Shown here: positions 53,791-64,000 of the stretch, in pieces | Position numbering within the stretch: position 1 is the first letter of the stretch | How the letters are laid out: every line of letters starts with the position of its first letter | Assembly (NCBI GenBank): GCA_015680685.1 | Contig: MNCI01004886.1 | Location: forward strand, 63,210 to 127,209 | DNA length: 64,000 bases | Origin: Gnetum montanum | Lineage: Eukaryota; Streptophyta; Gnetopsida; Gnetales; Gnetaceae | Reading direction: 5' to 3' | Made by a program: the position numbers and the translations under genes | The notes under the pieces: generated by a model | Seen by the model: the letters and a program-made list of their open reading frames with translations, nothing else | Databases searched by the model: none | What the model was told of the DNA's origin: nothing

Positions 53791-55438
53791 TTAATCCTGC
53801 TTGTTATTAAAATGGGGATATCCCCCATAACTAAACGGTTGAGCATGGGGAGGATTAATAAATGAAAGATGAGGATCCTTGCATGTTGGAAATACCGAAA
53901 CTTGGTCATACTTACCCCATTGGGGTTCACACACCTGATTATAGTAAACATAGTGGGGCAATTTATAAGATGTGGTTCCTAGATAAAGAGTTGACCCACT
54001 ATGATACTTGGGACAATAAGATGATATGCAAGGATCAGGATGTCGCTCTCCATGGTTGTATTCATTGGGCCATATGGTTGTTGGAGTGTTAATTGGTGGC
54101 CCTGATGAAGTAACACGAGGCGTTTGGTTCGAAGAGAAGGGTGCACCACAGTGTTGGACTTGTGCTAAGTTGGAGAATGCAGTGGCCTTGGAAATGTATT
54201 GTTCCTTCCTACAGTCATGTCTAAATAAGGGATGCCTTTGATGTTGAGGAGGTCTCTCACTGCTGTTGGCAATAGTAGCATAAGTAACGTTCGTGGGTTG
54301 TTGCTGTGGTGTAGACACTTTAGGAACAATAGGTGATGATGTAGAAGGAGGGAAAGGATGATAATGTTGAAATTTAGGAGAAGTGTAAGGTCCACAAGGA
54401 GGTGGTTGTGTTGAGAACATGGGCTGATAGTACTGAGGAGAATCATAATGCGGCGAGATAGAGTATGTTGACCTAGTTGGAGAAATAGGATGTTGGACTA
54501 GATAAGCATTTGGATTCGAGTGATATGAAGGGTGTCTCCAGTTTAGGGATGGCTTCCCCCATGACTGGGATTGCTACCATTGTGATTGAATACAGTATCT
54601 TTGTATGAACTCTGGGTGTAATGTGTTTCCCCAATGCTCATATAAATGTAACAAGATTGGGCATTGGCCCTTGGGGTAATCGTATAGGCAAATGTTGCAT
54701 TCATATGTATGATCAATAATTGAGCTCTTATTTCCCTCATCCATTCTTTCCGATTGTCTAATGATATTTTATCTTGCTTCTCGGGTTGTCAAAACTCTAT
54801 CTCCAATAATATTGATATATTCCCCACACTTTTTATGCATCCATTCTAGCAACTTATTAATCTTTTCCTCAACTTCCTCTAATGATTGTTGTACTGGCAA
54901 AGATGGTTCNNNNNNNNNNNNNNNNNNNNNNNNNNNNNNNNNNNNNNNNNNNNNNNNNNNNNNNNNNNNNNNNNNNNNNNNNNNNNNNNNNNNNNNNNNN
55001 NNNNNNNNNNNNNNNNNNNNNNNNNNNNNNNNNNNNNNNNNNNNNNNNNNNNNNNNNNNNNNNNNNNNNNNNNNNNNNNNNNNNNNNNNNNNNNNNNNNN
55101 NNNNNNNNNNNNNNNNNNNNNGTATTGAATTTGGTTTTAACGATCTATACCATACTTTTGCTTGGCCAACGAGTGTCATAGGAAAGAGCTTGAGTGTTTG
55201 CCAACCATTATCAATGTTGTTCCATGCACAGGCATCGTAGAAGGCTTGTAAATGTTGTTGCGGATCTAAGTCATAGCCTCCTAAGAAATTGGGAAAGTTG
55301 TTTAAATCAAGCCTGGGTAGGTGGCTCTCTTTACGATGTCTACAGGAGATCCGAATAGCCTCTTGTATTTGTGTTAGACTTGTAGTGGCCCATAGGGGTT
55401 CATTGTCGTCGAGTAAGTTGTGCTTTCGTGTGTTGGGA
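53791..55438 (-). pseudogene. Alpha1 gag, 5'-truncated and gapped
   Basis: The sense start is lost at the junction with the LTR (55438). The first part reads LDLNNFPNFLGGYDLDPQQH, LQAFYDACAWNNIDNGWQTL and KLFPMTLVGQAKVWYRSL, a Retrotrans_gag core. An N run (54910-55121) follows, then a QQSLEEVEEKINKLLEWMHK coiled segment and a damaged knuckle CNICLYDYPKGQC with Tyr for His. The tail, 53791-54420, is open for 209 codons and is Pro/Gln/Tyr/His-rich, ending FSYGGYPHFNNKQD. The FS(H/Y)GG ending matches the end of the beta gag-pro, but no protease lies between. Confidence 0.8.
54910..55121. other. 212-base assembly gap
   Basis: Run of N inside alpha1 gag. Long open frames that cross it are artefacts. 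Confidence 0.95.
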
Positions 55439-56141
55439 TGATCGCAATTCACTGTCTTCCCACCTGGACTAGTATTAGCTTTGTCACGTATCGTTTAGTC
55501 CAGAGTGAGATGTATGATGTGTTCCTAGACTAATGCTACTCCTGGGTATGATGGGAAATAATATCAACTAAGCTAGGAGAGAGAGGGTGAGAGAGAATCT
55601 AAGCTAGCCTAAGTGCGATGAGCATCTGTTCCTCAATCATCCATACACATCTTGGACCTTGTGCACCACTACCATTGGGATTACCAAATGCATGGCCTAG
55701 GTACGCTACTGGGTTACCTAGTAGTCACACTTGAATGCTCATGATTAAGTCGTACTCATTCCGCGTTACTAGGAGATAAGGGTAGAGAGATATTAATTAA
55801 GAACGCAGTAAATAACAATAACAATTAAATAAATAATTAAGCTAAGTGGATGCTGCAATGATGAAGTAATCTCGATCTTTATTGCTGATCATGTGCATGT
55901 CCAAGTACGTCACACTCAAATAAGGATGCCATACAATTACAATCATCACACTGCGGGCATGCACTGGGAGAAAAGGGTTGAGAGGAAAAACTGATGTACT
56001 AAAAACTATTGAAAAATTAAACTTCTAAAAACTGACTTCCAAATTTGCCAACCTCTTATTTATAGATGAGGAGACAGGCTGTGATATCACGTACACGATA
56101 TCAGGGGTGCGATATCGCAGTCAAAAATTCATGACTCATCA
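55439..56141 (-). repeat. Alpha1 5' LTR, lacking its inner end
   Basis: Begins at gatcgcaattcactgtcttc, equivalent to about 49412 in the 3' LTR. The inner 112 bp of the LTR, the PBS and the gag start are deleted. Confidence 0.88.
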
Positions 56142-56146
56142 ATATA

Positions 56147-57192
56147 TATATCTAAGCTAGTTTGAATTATCTATCATGGATGTTTGCTCATTCTTTTAAA
56201 CATTTTGGTTATGGATCCTTAATTTTTTAAGTGTGCATGCTTTCTTCACGTTATGTGTTACATCCATTCTTTTATTTATTTATTTTGGTTTATCATTAGT
56301 TATGAAATACATATATTCACTCAACTATGAATTCTTTCCTTTTTGTTTTGGAGTTACTTCTTTGCATCTTTGCTTTTATACTCTAAATCTGATTTTTTAT
56401 TTTTAATATATTTCTTTTTTAGGATCCAACACCTAGTTAATGTTAGTGGTCTAATTACAAAAAAAAAGGCATCACACAAGATTAGGTAATATGCTTGATA
56501 TCTCAGGTTATCATCTAACACAATGCATTATTATCAAAAAGTAGTGAGGCATTAGTAGTGTCCATGTCATGAAGTTCTTGAGTTATATTGGCAATTTTCC
56601 ATTTGAATTCTTTCCTCCTCTCATCATAGCTTGCTTCAATGTCCTAAATGTTCACTAGTTCATTATGATCTAGCCTATCGTTATGTGGATAGAACTTGAT
56701 CATCTTGGCTCTATTCTTAGCCTTGTATAGTGCAAGTTCATAAACAAAATGAGCAAATAGTTTGGTAATCTCCTTCAACTCACTGTCCTTATGCTACAAA
56801 TCTAAATCACGTTGTTTTTTCTTTACCTCAAGAAGTGAAAATTTTTCCATAGTTATTGTTAACTTATCTTCCTTCTCAACTATGCAAATCTATATGCCTA
56901 CGTAATGTAGCACAAATTATACAAATAAGTGGAATTCTATTATAAGGACCATCATTTGGAATGATGCTAAGGTGCTCATTGCTCATGTCGAAGACCTAAG
57001 TTCAAACTTGTGCGCAACCACTCAAAGAGATTATGCTTTTGCTCATCAATATTATAGCTCTAGGTGATGATCCTTTTTTAGATAAAAATCTATTCTAACA
57101 ATATCATGCTAATTAAGAAAGTTCAACTCACAACTATTAATCCAATAATTAAATTAAGAAATAAAATTGAGCTAATAAAGTCTTTAATATTG
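56147..57192. other. AT-rich DNA with a coiled-coil ORF relic
   Basis: Mostly unassignable AT-rich DNA. Minus-strand coding remains at 56521-56851 are listed separately. Confidence 0.45.
56521..56851 (-). pseudogene. Coiled-coil extra-ORF relic of an Athila/Tat-like element
   Basis: Minus-strand translation from the ATG at 56851 runs about 100 codons with only two TAG stops: MEKFSLLEVKKKQRDLDL, HKDSELKEITKLFAHFVYEL, ALYKAKNRAKMIKFY, DIEASYDERRKEFKWKIANI. The charged heptad character resembles the gamma1 extra ORF near 27655-27900. The similarity is of type rather than clear alignment. Confidence 0.4.
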
Positions 57193-57197
57193 ATAGG

Positions 57198-57997
57198 TGA
57201 TGAGCCGTGATATCGCTTCCGCCCCCGTGATATCGCGTACGCAATATCACGGCCCGTTGCAACATTTATAAATAAGAGGCGGCTTTCCCTTGTTTCTCCA
57301 TCTAGATTTAGACTCTTAGCCAAACTATAGTAGTTTTACCATTCCAGAGTTAGAATAATTTCCATGTGCCCGCAGTAGGAGTCTTAAAGTGAACGGATCT
57401 TTATTCGAGCAAATTGTACTTGAGCACACATTTGTGTACGACAATGAAGACAAAATTTTTGATAAACCTTGCAGCATGTGGACTAAGCTAAATAGGATTT
57501 AATTATGGTTAAATGTTTAAATGCTTTCTTAGTTAATTGAATCTCTCTCAACCCTTGACTCTCCTAGTTAAGTGTATTCGATATGATCGCTTCGAGCACA
57601 TGTGCAATGCTTGGTAACCTAGTAACGAATAGCGTTTGGTAATCCCAACAGCGTTGCACTGGTTCAGGGTGTGTGTGGTAAGTGGGAACAGATACTGGTG
57701 CTAGGACAATTAGAACTTAGTTAGTGAGTAGTTAATATAAGTTAGTCACTTAGTCTCTTCACCCTTTCCCTATTAGCGTAAAGACATTAAAAGATAAAAG
57801 ATATAAAAAATCACATACCTCAAACTTACTTAACCATACAACCGTGACAATATAAGTAAGTTTGGGAAGACAATGATTGATTAACCTTAAGTGTTCCATT
57901 AGGGCGTGTAAGCACTTAGTCCTTGGAGTTCGACTCGATTGCGCGTGAGACACTCGTATTCGTATGGTTAAGTGTAGGGGTACCTCGCCACTTATCA
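57198..57997 (+). repeat. Beta3 5' LTR
   Basis: 800 bp. It starts tgatgagccgtgatatcgc and ends ggggtacctcgccacttatca. Three GATATC/AATATC motifs lie upstream of the TATA box tttataaataagagg (57264-57278). Confidence 0.92.
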
Positions 57998-57998
57998 T

Positions 57999-58016
57999 TG
58001 GCACCATTGTCGGGGA
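57999..58016 (+). promoter_or_regulatory. Primer-binding site of beta3, tRNA-Asp type
   Basis: tggcaccattgtcgggga differs from the tRNA-Asp site at three positions, all transitions. Confidence 0.82.
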
Positions 58017-58144
58017 CTTAGTTGTTTGTGTGCTATGTAGAACATAGGAAATCATCCATATCGTTGGGAAGCTAAAATGAACCCTTAGGGTTAATCAAGA
58101 AAAAAATAAGATAATGGTAAAATAGCACACTGAATAAGACAAAA

Positions 58145-60724
58145 ATTTCTTCTTCTTCGGATAAGAGCATTTCACTACCTAGGACCAACGCAAGAGACAA
58201 TCGGTGGTACAACACAAGTAACTCAGATCTGCTAGTTCCTCAATAGTTCCAAGTGGTATATATTCATCACGATGAATATTTACCCGACTTCACCTTTATT
58301 CTCCATCAAGATGAGCAACTGCGTTGGAGAGACTTGGAGGGTAACATAGTGTTGCCTCCAAACTGAGCAGTCCCCAACATGCTCCTTCGTGCTCTTGCAT
58401 GAATAGGCATGTCACAGTTATATAGAAAATATGTTGCATGCGAGCACCACGCAAGGGACTAGCATCCCATAGAAGTGCAACGTCAACGGGACTTGCAATA
58501 GGAGAGATACTATACATCGTTAAAGGGAAAAAGACCCCATAATGCTCCACTCATCTTAAGCGAAATTGAGGGTGGTCAACCTATTTCAATAGGTTCTCCA
58601 CAAAATGATGTTCCCCCTCCTAACGATGGTGAGGATGTAGTGTATTAGAACCTTCACTCCACGATTCACAATCCTGGTTCTGATTCCCATGAACACCAAG
58701 TGTTCAACGAGGGAACACAAACACATGATAAGGGTGGGCATTCTGATCATCATCACGATCGGGGTCGAGACCACCGAAGAGAAGGTAGGAAACATCATCA
58801 TGGTGATGGTTCTTCTTCTTCTTCACCTTCATCATCACATTCACCCTCTCCTTCAATATCAGGACGCAGTCATAAGGAACCTAACCTTGAGGATAAGGGT
58901 AAATAGAGTGAGAAACCCCGATGAGAGAGTCGAGAGCGAGAATGAGGGCACTCGAAGGAATCGAGGCATGGAAGAAGGGAGAGTAGGGAACCATGTAGAC
59001 ATCACAGACACTACAAACGAAATGATCACAAAGAACCCCTACTCGCAACCTGAAGCATGTTAGACATAACGGAGGCTGTGAGAATTCCCATAAGGCACCA
59101 AAAATATAGTAGGATCAAGAGGTTAGATATGAATAACATCCCACGATTTGAGGGGGGATACAACGTTGATCCTCAAAATCATCTACAAGCATTCCATGAT
59201 GCATGTGCCTTGCAGAACATAGAAAATGAGTGGAAAAAACTAAAGTTGTTCCCAAGGACACTAGTAAAGGAAGCAGAAAGCTAGTATCGGTCCTTAGAAC
59301 CGGAAACCATTAGGAGGTGGAGTACGATGCTAGAACTGTTTAATGATAAGTATTAAACGTACTCCCAAGGGTCCAACCTGCAAAAGCAAATCCAAGGATG
59401 GAAGCAAGGAACTCATGAACCCTTAGATGTTGCCATAGGCTATTATTATGCACTGTTACATCGTTGCCCGGGCCATGGTTACTCACAGCAGGATCAACTA
59501 CGCCATCTCATAGATGGACTTAGGCATAAAACTATGAGAACCCTTGGAATGTATGCCCAAGAGAGATTATTAGATCTTAGGTCCCATCAGATTCATAAAT
59601 TGCTGGAGTAAGTAGCTAAAGAAGAAGGAGAGCTACGTAAGAGAGAAAGTGCAAAAGAGTACAATCGTGATCCTTCCCTCTGAAAAAGGGGAGTGAGATT
59701 CTGTGAGGAGGAGGAAGAGTCACCACTCAAAGAGATGGTACATAGGAAAACCTTGTCACTCCAAAAATTAATAACAGAAGTGTTGGCAAAGGTAGACCAA
59801 ATGTGGGACTCCTTAGATAGTAGATTTGAATCTATTCTCCAAATCTAGAGGAGTCTAAGGAGTGAGGTAGTGACTATGACAAAAAGAAAAAGAGGGATTT
59901 CGACCATGCATGTAACAAAGGTAAGGGTAAAATGGCCATCATCGAAGAGGTTGTGGATTATGATATGGACAATGATGGTGGATGTGAGATATGCCAGTAT
60001 GACCATCCTAAGGGATGTTGCCCAGTAATCTCACATTTGCAAGAGTTCAAGGTGTATGCACTTAATCCACGACTTAACAAACGACAAGCACCTCGAAGGT
60101 TACCTTATTCCCAAGGTAACCTGAGGCAGTTCCACCAACCATTAATGTATTATCCAAGTGGAACTCCACCACAACCTATTGAGCAACACTAATAGTGGCA
60201 ATACCCACAGTCATGGGGGATGCCACCACCAAGGCAATAATACCCTTACCAGCAACCGGATCCATATGACTATTATGTGCAGCAGCCAATCTCTCCAAGT
60301 GACTCTGTTGGTCACGTTACTCCACAACATCACTACTAAGCTTGAGAGTATTATAGGACTCCTTTTCCTAGGGGAGACATACCACATACATACCATCCTC
60401 CAAATCCATTCGCAACTCTCACATCGATCGCTCCATTACCACCTGCTCTAGCAATGTAAGGGGAACTCCCCACTCAACCACAGCAACGCAATGCTACGAG
60501 AGCTGTAAACCTTCAACCTGCTACTAGTTCTGACAACCGTACAAAGAGAAGACCTTTTTTCAGAACCAACAGTCCAAACAAGCTCTCACAACCACAAGTA
60601 GTTGAGCCTCTGAGCGTTTCTCCATCAAATAAGGTTTCAGAGCTCCCTTCAAACCAAAAATAGAGCTTAAAACACACGATTATGTTAACACATACTGTCA
60701 CTAACTGGATTAAGGAGGGCCACC
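58145..60724 (+). pseudogene. Beta3 gag (gag-pro polyprotein, N-terminal part)
   Basis: The gag start has become ATT (58145), aligned to the beta2 ATG at 15665. Readable pieces are a His/Asp/Ser-rich region (58700-58906), LDMNNIPRFEGGYNVDPQNH and LQAFHDACALQNIEN with KLKLFPRTLVKEAES (59057-59284), HRCPGHGYSQQDQLRH (near 59460-59510), the knuckle CEICQYDHPKGC (near 59980-60020) and YPQSWGMPP (near 60200). Stops and frameshifts are frequent. A polyprotein linker continues to the delta LTR insertion at 60725. Confidence 0.83.
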
Positions 60725-62247
60725 TGAAACACCACAAAACTTTGGACCTAACACTTTCGAACAAGAATCGAGCTAAGTCATGATGCTTCCCAACATGACC
60801 GAAACTTGCAAACTTCACAAACAGCATCAAACGGAGTCAAATCAAACAAGTAAAAGTTCCTCGAGATCCACTGGTGACTATATCAACATTTGGCAACAAG
60901 AATCGCAAGTTTCAAACTCAAAACACTTAGTTTTGACTAAGTATACTTCTTGCACACCAGCTTGCATGCCCAGCATGTGGCTCAGCGTGCAGCAACTTTT
61001 GAGCTCCAAAAACTCATCAAAACAAGCCAAAAATGAAGGTCTGGACTCTCCATGACCATCCCTAAGGTCCCCAGTAGCTCTCAGGCTCCTGAAAATCAAG
61101 TTTTGGACTCCAAATGATGGGTTTTCATTTCTGCATGCCCAGCGTGCACCATCAAGGATCTCTCAAAATAGGCACCCCAGAACAAGATCTCCACCTACAA
61201 TCAACTCTCAGAGGCAAGGCAATTGTCAGGTATCATCCTAGGCTCCCAAAAATGAAGATTCAACCTCGAAATGATGCACTTTAATGACGTATATTCTGAG
61301 CATACATACTCTGCATTCCCAGCGTGCACGCCCAGCGCGTAGCACAGTGTACGCCACTTGAAGCCTTCCAAAACCATGTTAGATCAAGTCCAAATGAACT
61401 GAAAATCCATAGGCAGCATTCTCATGACACCCGAGCTCAAATCCAAGGGCCAAGTTCAAGATTCTCTGTTGTAACAGTAATGTTCGTTTGTAAAGTTCAA
61501 TTCTTTTGTATTGGTCAAGTCTGTATGCTGGGTTCATACACCCAGTGTGTACACGCTGGCATGTAGCACAATGTACAGTTGTAATATTCTTTACACTCGG
61601 GCAACGCAGCCACATGTCATCCAACTTGAAATTTTCTCATCAACGGCCACTCATATCAATCCGGATCCAAATTTCACGCCCTAAAACCTATAAAAACCCC
61701 AATTTTCCACCAAGTAAAGGAGGAGGGGATTAAACAAAATCACATTGGGAGACGATTTGGAACACCAACCCTGCACGCTGGACTTCTACCCTGCACGTTG
61801 ACCATATAGCCTTCACGCTGTGCCTGTAGTCCAAACCAACATACCATCATCCCTCCGCATCCATCGGGGCTCTTCATCCGCTTTGTGTCAGATCCACAAC
61901 TGCGTTCAGACCGGTGCACTGTAATCTTCATTTTGCAATAAAATTTCTTCATTTATGATTAAGATTTGTTATAGTTTTCATTCATTCTTACTTACCTCTT
62001 TTTTTATATTTCTGCACATTACGTTCTGGTTTATGTTTGTTACGCTATTTACAAATAACCTAGCGTATTGCACATTGGCATACGTTTGGGGAAATCCTTG
62101 TCTGATCCATGTGCGAACCACCCAAGGTACTCTACCTTCGTCAGTTCCATCTCGTCCTCAAGCAAAGGTAGAGTCTTCTGTGCCTGTCTGTAGATCTCTC
62201 AGTGTTTATTTCATTCCAGCCTTGCACCGACGATTCCGGATGATACA
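60725..62247 (+). mobile_element. Solo LTR, delta family
   Basis: 1523 bp. It starts tgaaacaccacaaaac and ends cgacgattccggatgataca. Flanks are ccacc (60720-60724) and tcacc (62248-62252), a target duplication with one change, and the gag-pro frame resumes across it. A TATA-like cctataaaaacccc lies near 61688. U3 contains repeated cccagcgtgca-type motifs (60968, 61138, 61318, 61330 and others). Not related to the alpha/beta/gamma LTRs. Confidence 0.88.
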
Positions 62248-62252
62248 TCACC

Positions 62253-63040
62253 TTCCCAGAAAATTCTCTGATCCTGGAAGTCCTTTAATTTCTCTCTAAG
62301 TCGTTGGGAATGAACCACATAAAGCTCTTCTAAACTTAGGTTCTGGAGTCAACTTAATATCACAAGAGATGTATAAATCCTGGAACTTGCTTCCACTAAA
62401 AAAGAGCAATATTCGCTTAAAGCTGGCTAACCAGTCCATCATTGTTCCCTTGGGACTGGTGGAGGACATCGTTACCACTGTGTGTGGTTGAACATACCCA
62501 GCTAATTTCTTAGTGATACAACTAAACAATGACAAAGGGAACTTCCCAATAATAATGGGAAGGGCATAGCTAAGCACCATAAACGCATGCCTAGGAATCC
62601 ATGATCTTTCCCTGGAAATATCTAAGAAAAACACTTTTGGGAAGATCGAGACGAAGAAAGTTCCATGCATCACATACAGTGATACAGGGTGTGATTATGT
62701 ACATGAATGCTCAACATTGCCTGCATGCAACTGGTGTGCACAAGAAATTAACATACAAAAGTGCCTCTATGTAGCAACCACACAACAAAAAGACACCTCG
62801 TGGTTGATAGTTGATTCAAAGAGCAACTTACCAACATGCATGGAGCTAACTGGGGGAACAACTTATGCTCACATCAAAAGCATAGATACACTGGAGCAAG
62901 ACCATCACCAACTTCCAACCCTTAACCTGAAAACATCAATTAGGAGAAGTTGGACACTTCTAAAAAATTCAAACAAACGCTCATTATTTCGGATCTCTCC
63001 CTTTCAATTCAGTCATGGGAGAGATGGCCACCTATGCTGA
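62253..63040 (+). pseudogene. Beta3 retropepsin-like protease, active-site Asp to Asn
   Basis: Resumes with PRKFSDPGSPLISL, stop, VGNEPHKALLNLGSGVNLIS, so the catalytic Asp is Asn. It continues LGLVEDIVTTVCG, stop, FPIIMGRA, stop, LSTINACLGIHDLSLEI, a Cys-rich CSTLPACNWCAQ and, in the open frame 62717-63040, the conserved tail ending FSHGRDGHLC and a stop. Confidence 0.82.
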
Positions 63041-64000
63041 TCAATCAAGGCCCTCAGTTCCTTTTTAAGTTTTTGTTTTACACATTTTTGTTTTACAAAT
63101 TTCTTTAACTTTTCTTATTTTTGTTTTGCAACATCATTCATACTTTTTCGTTTACTTGTGTGTTTATCTATTTTGTTAAGTTTGTCACCTAATAAGTGCT
63201 CCTAAAGATGGTATGAACTGTATTCCATTGATTGCTAATGTTTGGTTTTTACCTTTGAGTTATGACGTTGATACTAAGGTATGGTTCTTTTGATATAATA
63301 AGCAATGAGTCCACGTCATCCATGCATNAGATGAAATAATCATCTGGGCTACAAGCACTGGTTATGGAACTAAATAAATATGTTTCCTCTAACTAAATCC
63401 CTTCTCGCTTCCTACTTTCTCCTTTTTTGTTTCGTCGGAATGGTAGTGACTCTTTGGTGGAGCATTCTTGTTACTTCAAGTGGATGGATTGGCTGAATGT
63501 ATTAATGCAAAGTCACTGGATGTGGTTTGTTTGAGGCTGGATTTGGAATGAGATCTACTAAGTCACATTAACCATTAATACACAAGAGGCTGTACACCAC
63601 CTTGTTATTGAGACTCTATTCCATTTTTTCATTCCCATCATTCTTTCTCCATTTTCACCTCATTGCCGGTTGCATCAACAGTCCGTATTTTGGTTGATGC
63701 ATTATTTTCTTTTTGGTAAACTCTCATGGTTAAGAATTTAACTCTTGCTTCCAAATAGCATTTCTAGAGCCTACGGACTCTTTGAATGTGGGATTGTTAG
63801 GACATTAAGGGCATGAGCCTGCTTTAGGGAGGAGCCACTGGCATTCCTATTTGATGCATCTATTAATTTCTTTCCCTTAAAAATTTTCTGCAAATCAATT
63901 TTTATTTTGTTCATTTCCATCTTCGACATCCATTTGATCGGCATTGCCATTGTTTCTTTTTCTTCGTCTTTCTTATTCTTTATTTTTTTTCCATTCTCTA
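63041..64000 (+). other. Beta3 noncoding module (to window edge)
   Basis: Counterpart of beta2 18839-20150: the ttttgttttacac array, a tactaaggtatgg block, a gatgaaataatcatctgggc block after the N, ttggttgatgcattattttc near 63690, and tgctttagggaggagccact near 63820. Confidence 0.75.

Larger units (their letters stand above)
49300..56141 (-). mobile_element. Alpha1: gag-only Ty3/gypsy element (TR-GAG-like) with extra ORF
   Basis: Bounded by tgatgagtggcgagg and ...catgactcatca, with atata target duplications (49295-49299, 56142-56146, inside a TA-rich site). Sense order from the right: truncated 5' LTR, gag, noncoding, short extra ORF, PPT, 3' LTR. No protease, RT, RNase H or integrase is recognised. 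A solo LTR of its own family (52855-53682) sits inside in the opposite orientation. The PBS and gag start are deleted. Confidence 0.88.
57198..64000 (+). mobile_element. Beta3: gag-protease element, 3' end outside the window
   Basis: 5' LTR 57198-57997, PBS, gag, protease, then the beta noncoding module to the window edge, with no RT or integrase seen after the protease. It is interrupted by a delta solo LTR at 60725-62247. A single N at 63328 hides about 375 bp by comparison with beta2 (19198-19574). Confidence 0.88.

Overview
The window looks like intergenic DNA from a large, transposon-filled seed-plant genome, most likely a gymnosperm and probably a conifer. The reasons are stacked Ty3/gypsy LTR retrotransposons of the Athila/Tat type (primer-binding site matching plant tRNA-Asp, an extra ORF after integrase), LINE relics, a Penelope-like RT relic of the kind reported from conifers, AT-rich CpG-poor filler, and one CpG-rich island holding a single intact plant gene. 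Assembly gaps occur as two N runs and six single Ns. No rRNA, tRNA, CRISPR or bacterial feature was seen.

Elements are named here by LTR family. Family alpha: an LTR end at 1-289, solo LTRs at 4155-5010 and 52855-53682, and element alpha1 (49300-56141, minus). Family beta: beta1 (14140-27649, minus), beta2 (14692-21232, plus), beta3 (57198 to the right edge, plus) and a solo LTR at 30162-30829. Family gamma: gamma1 (5449-29231, plus). Family delta: 1.5-kb solo LTRs at 60725-62247 and around 33.1-34.9 kb. Target-site duplications (TSDs) can be read for almost all complete insertions.

Left part (1-30.8 kb): a decayed Penelope-like element; a LINE ORF1 relic; inside that relic gamma1, with degenerate gag-protease-RT-RNase H-integrase and a long coiled-coil extra ORF; inside the extra ORF beta1 (TSD catgt); inside one LTR of beta1, beta2 (TSD tccat). 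This is nesting three retrotransposons deep.

Middle (30.8-49 kb): a roughly 620-bp tandem repeat invaded by a delta LTR, where one contig appears to be scaffolded backwards. Next comes a GC/CpG-rich zone with two diverged copies of a 2.1-2.5-kb G-box-bearing block (35.4-37.5 and 42.4-45.0 kb), with LINE and gag relics between them. The only convincing host gene follows: an intronless ERF repressor (45123-45728, minus) with an AP2/ERF domain and two EAR motifs.

Right part (49.3-64 kb): alpha1 (gag only, plus a short extra ORF) and beta3 (gag-protease).

Most notable: beta1, beta2 and as much of beta3 as is visible share one architecture, LTR-gag-protease-about 2 kb noncoding-PPT-LTR, with no RT, RNase H or integrase. 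alpha1 is gag-only, yet it shares a noncoding block and a repeated AGTCATGGGGG motif with beta. This looks like a set of trans-mobilised parasites with conserved cis signals. Their U3 regions carry variable arrays of a GATATCGC palindrome upstream of a conserved TATA box.
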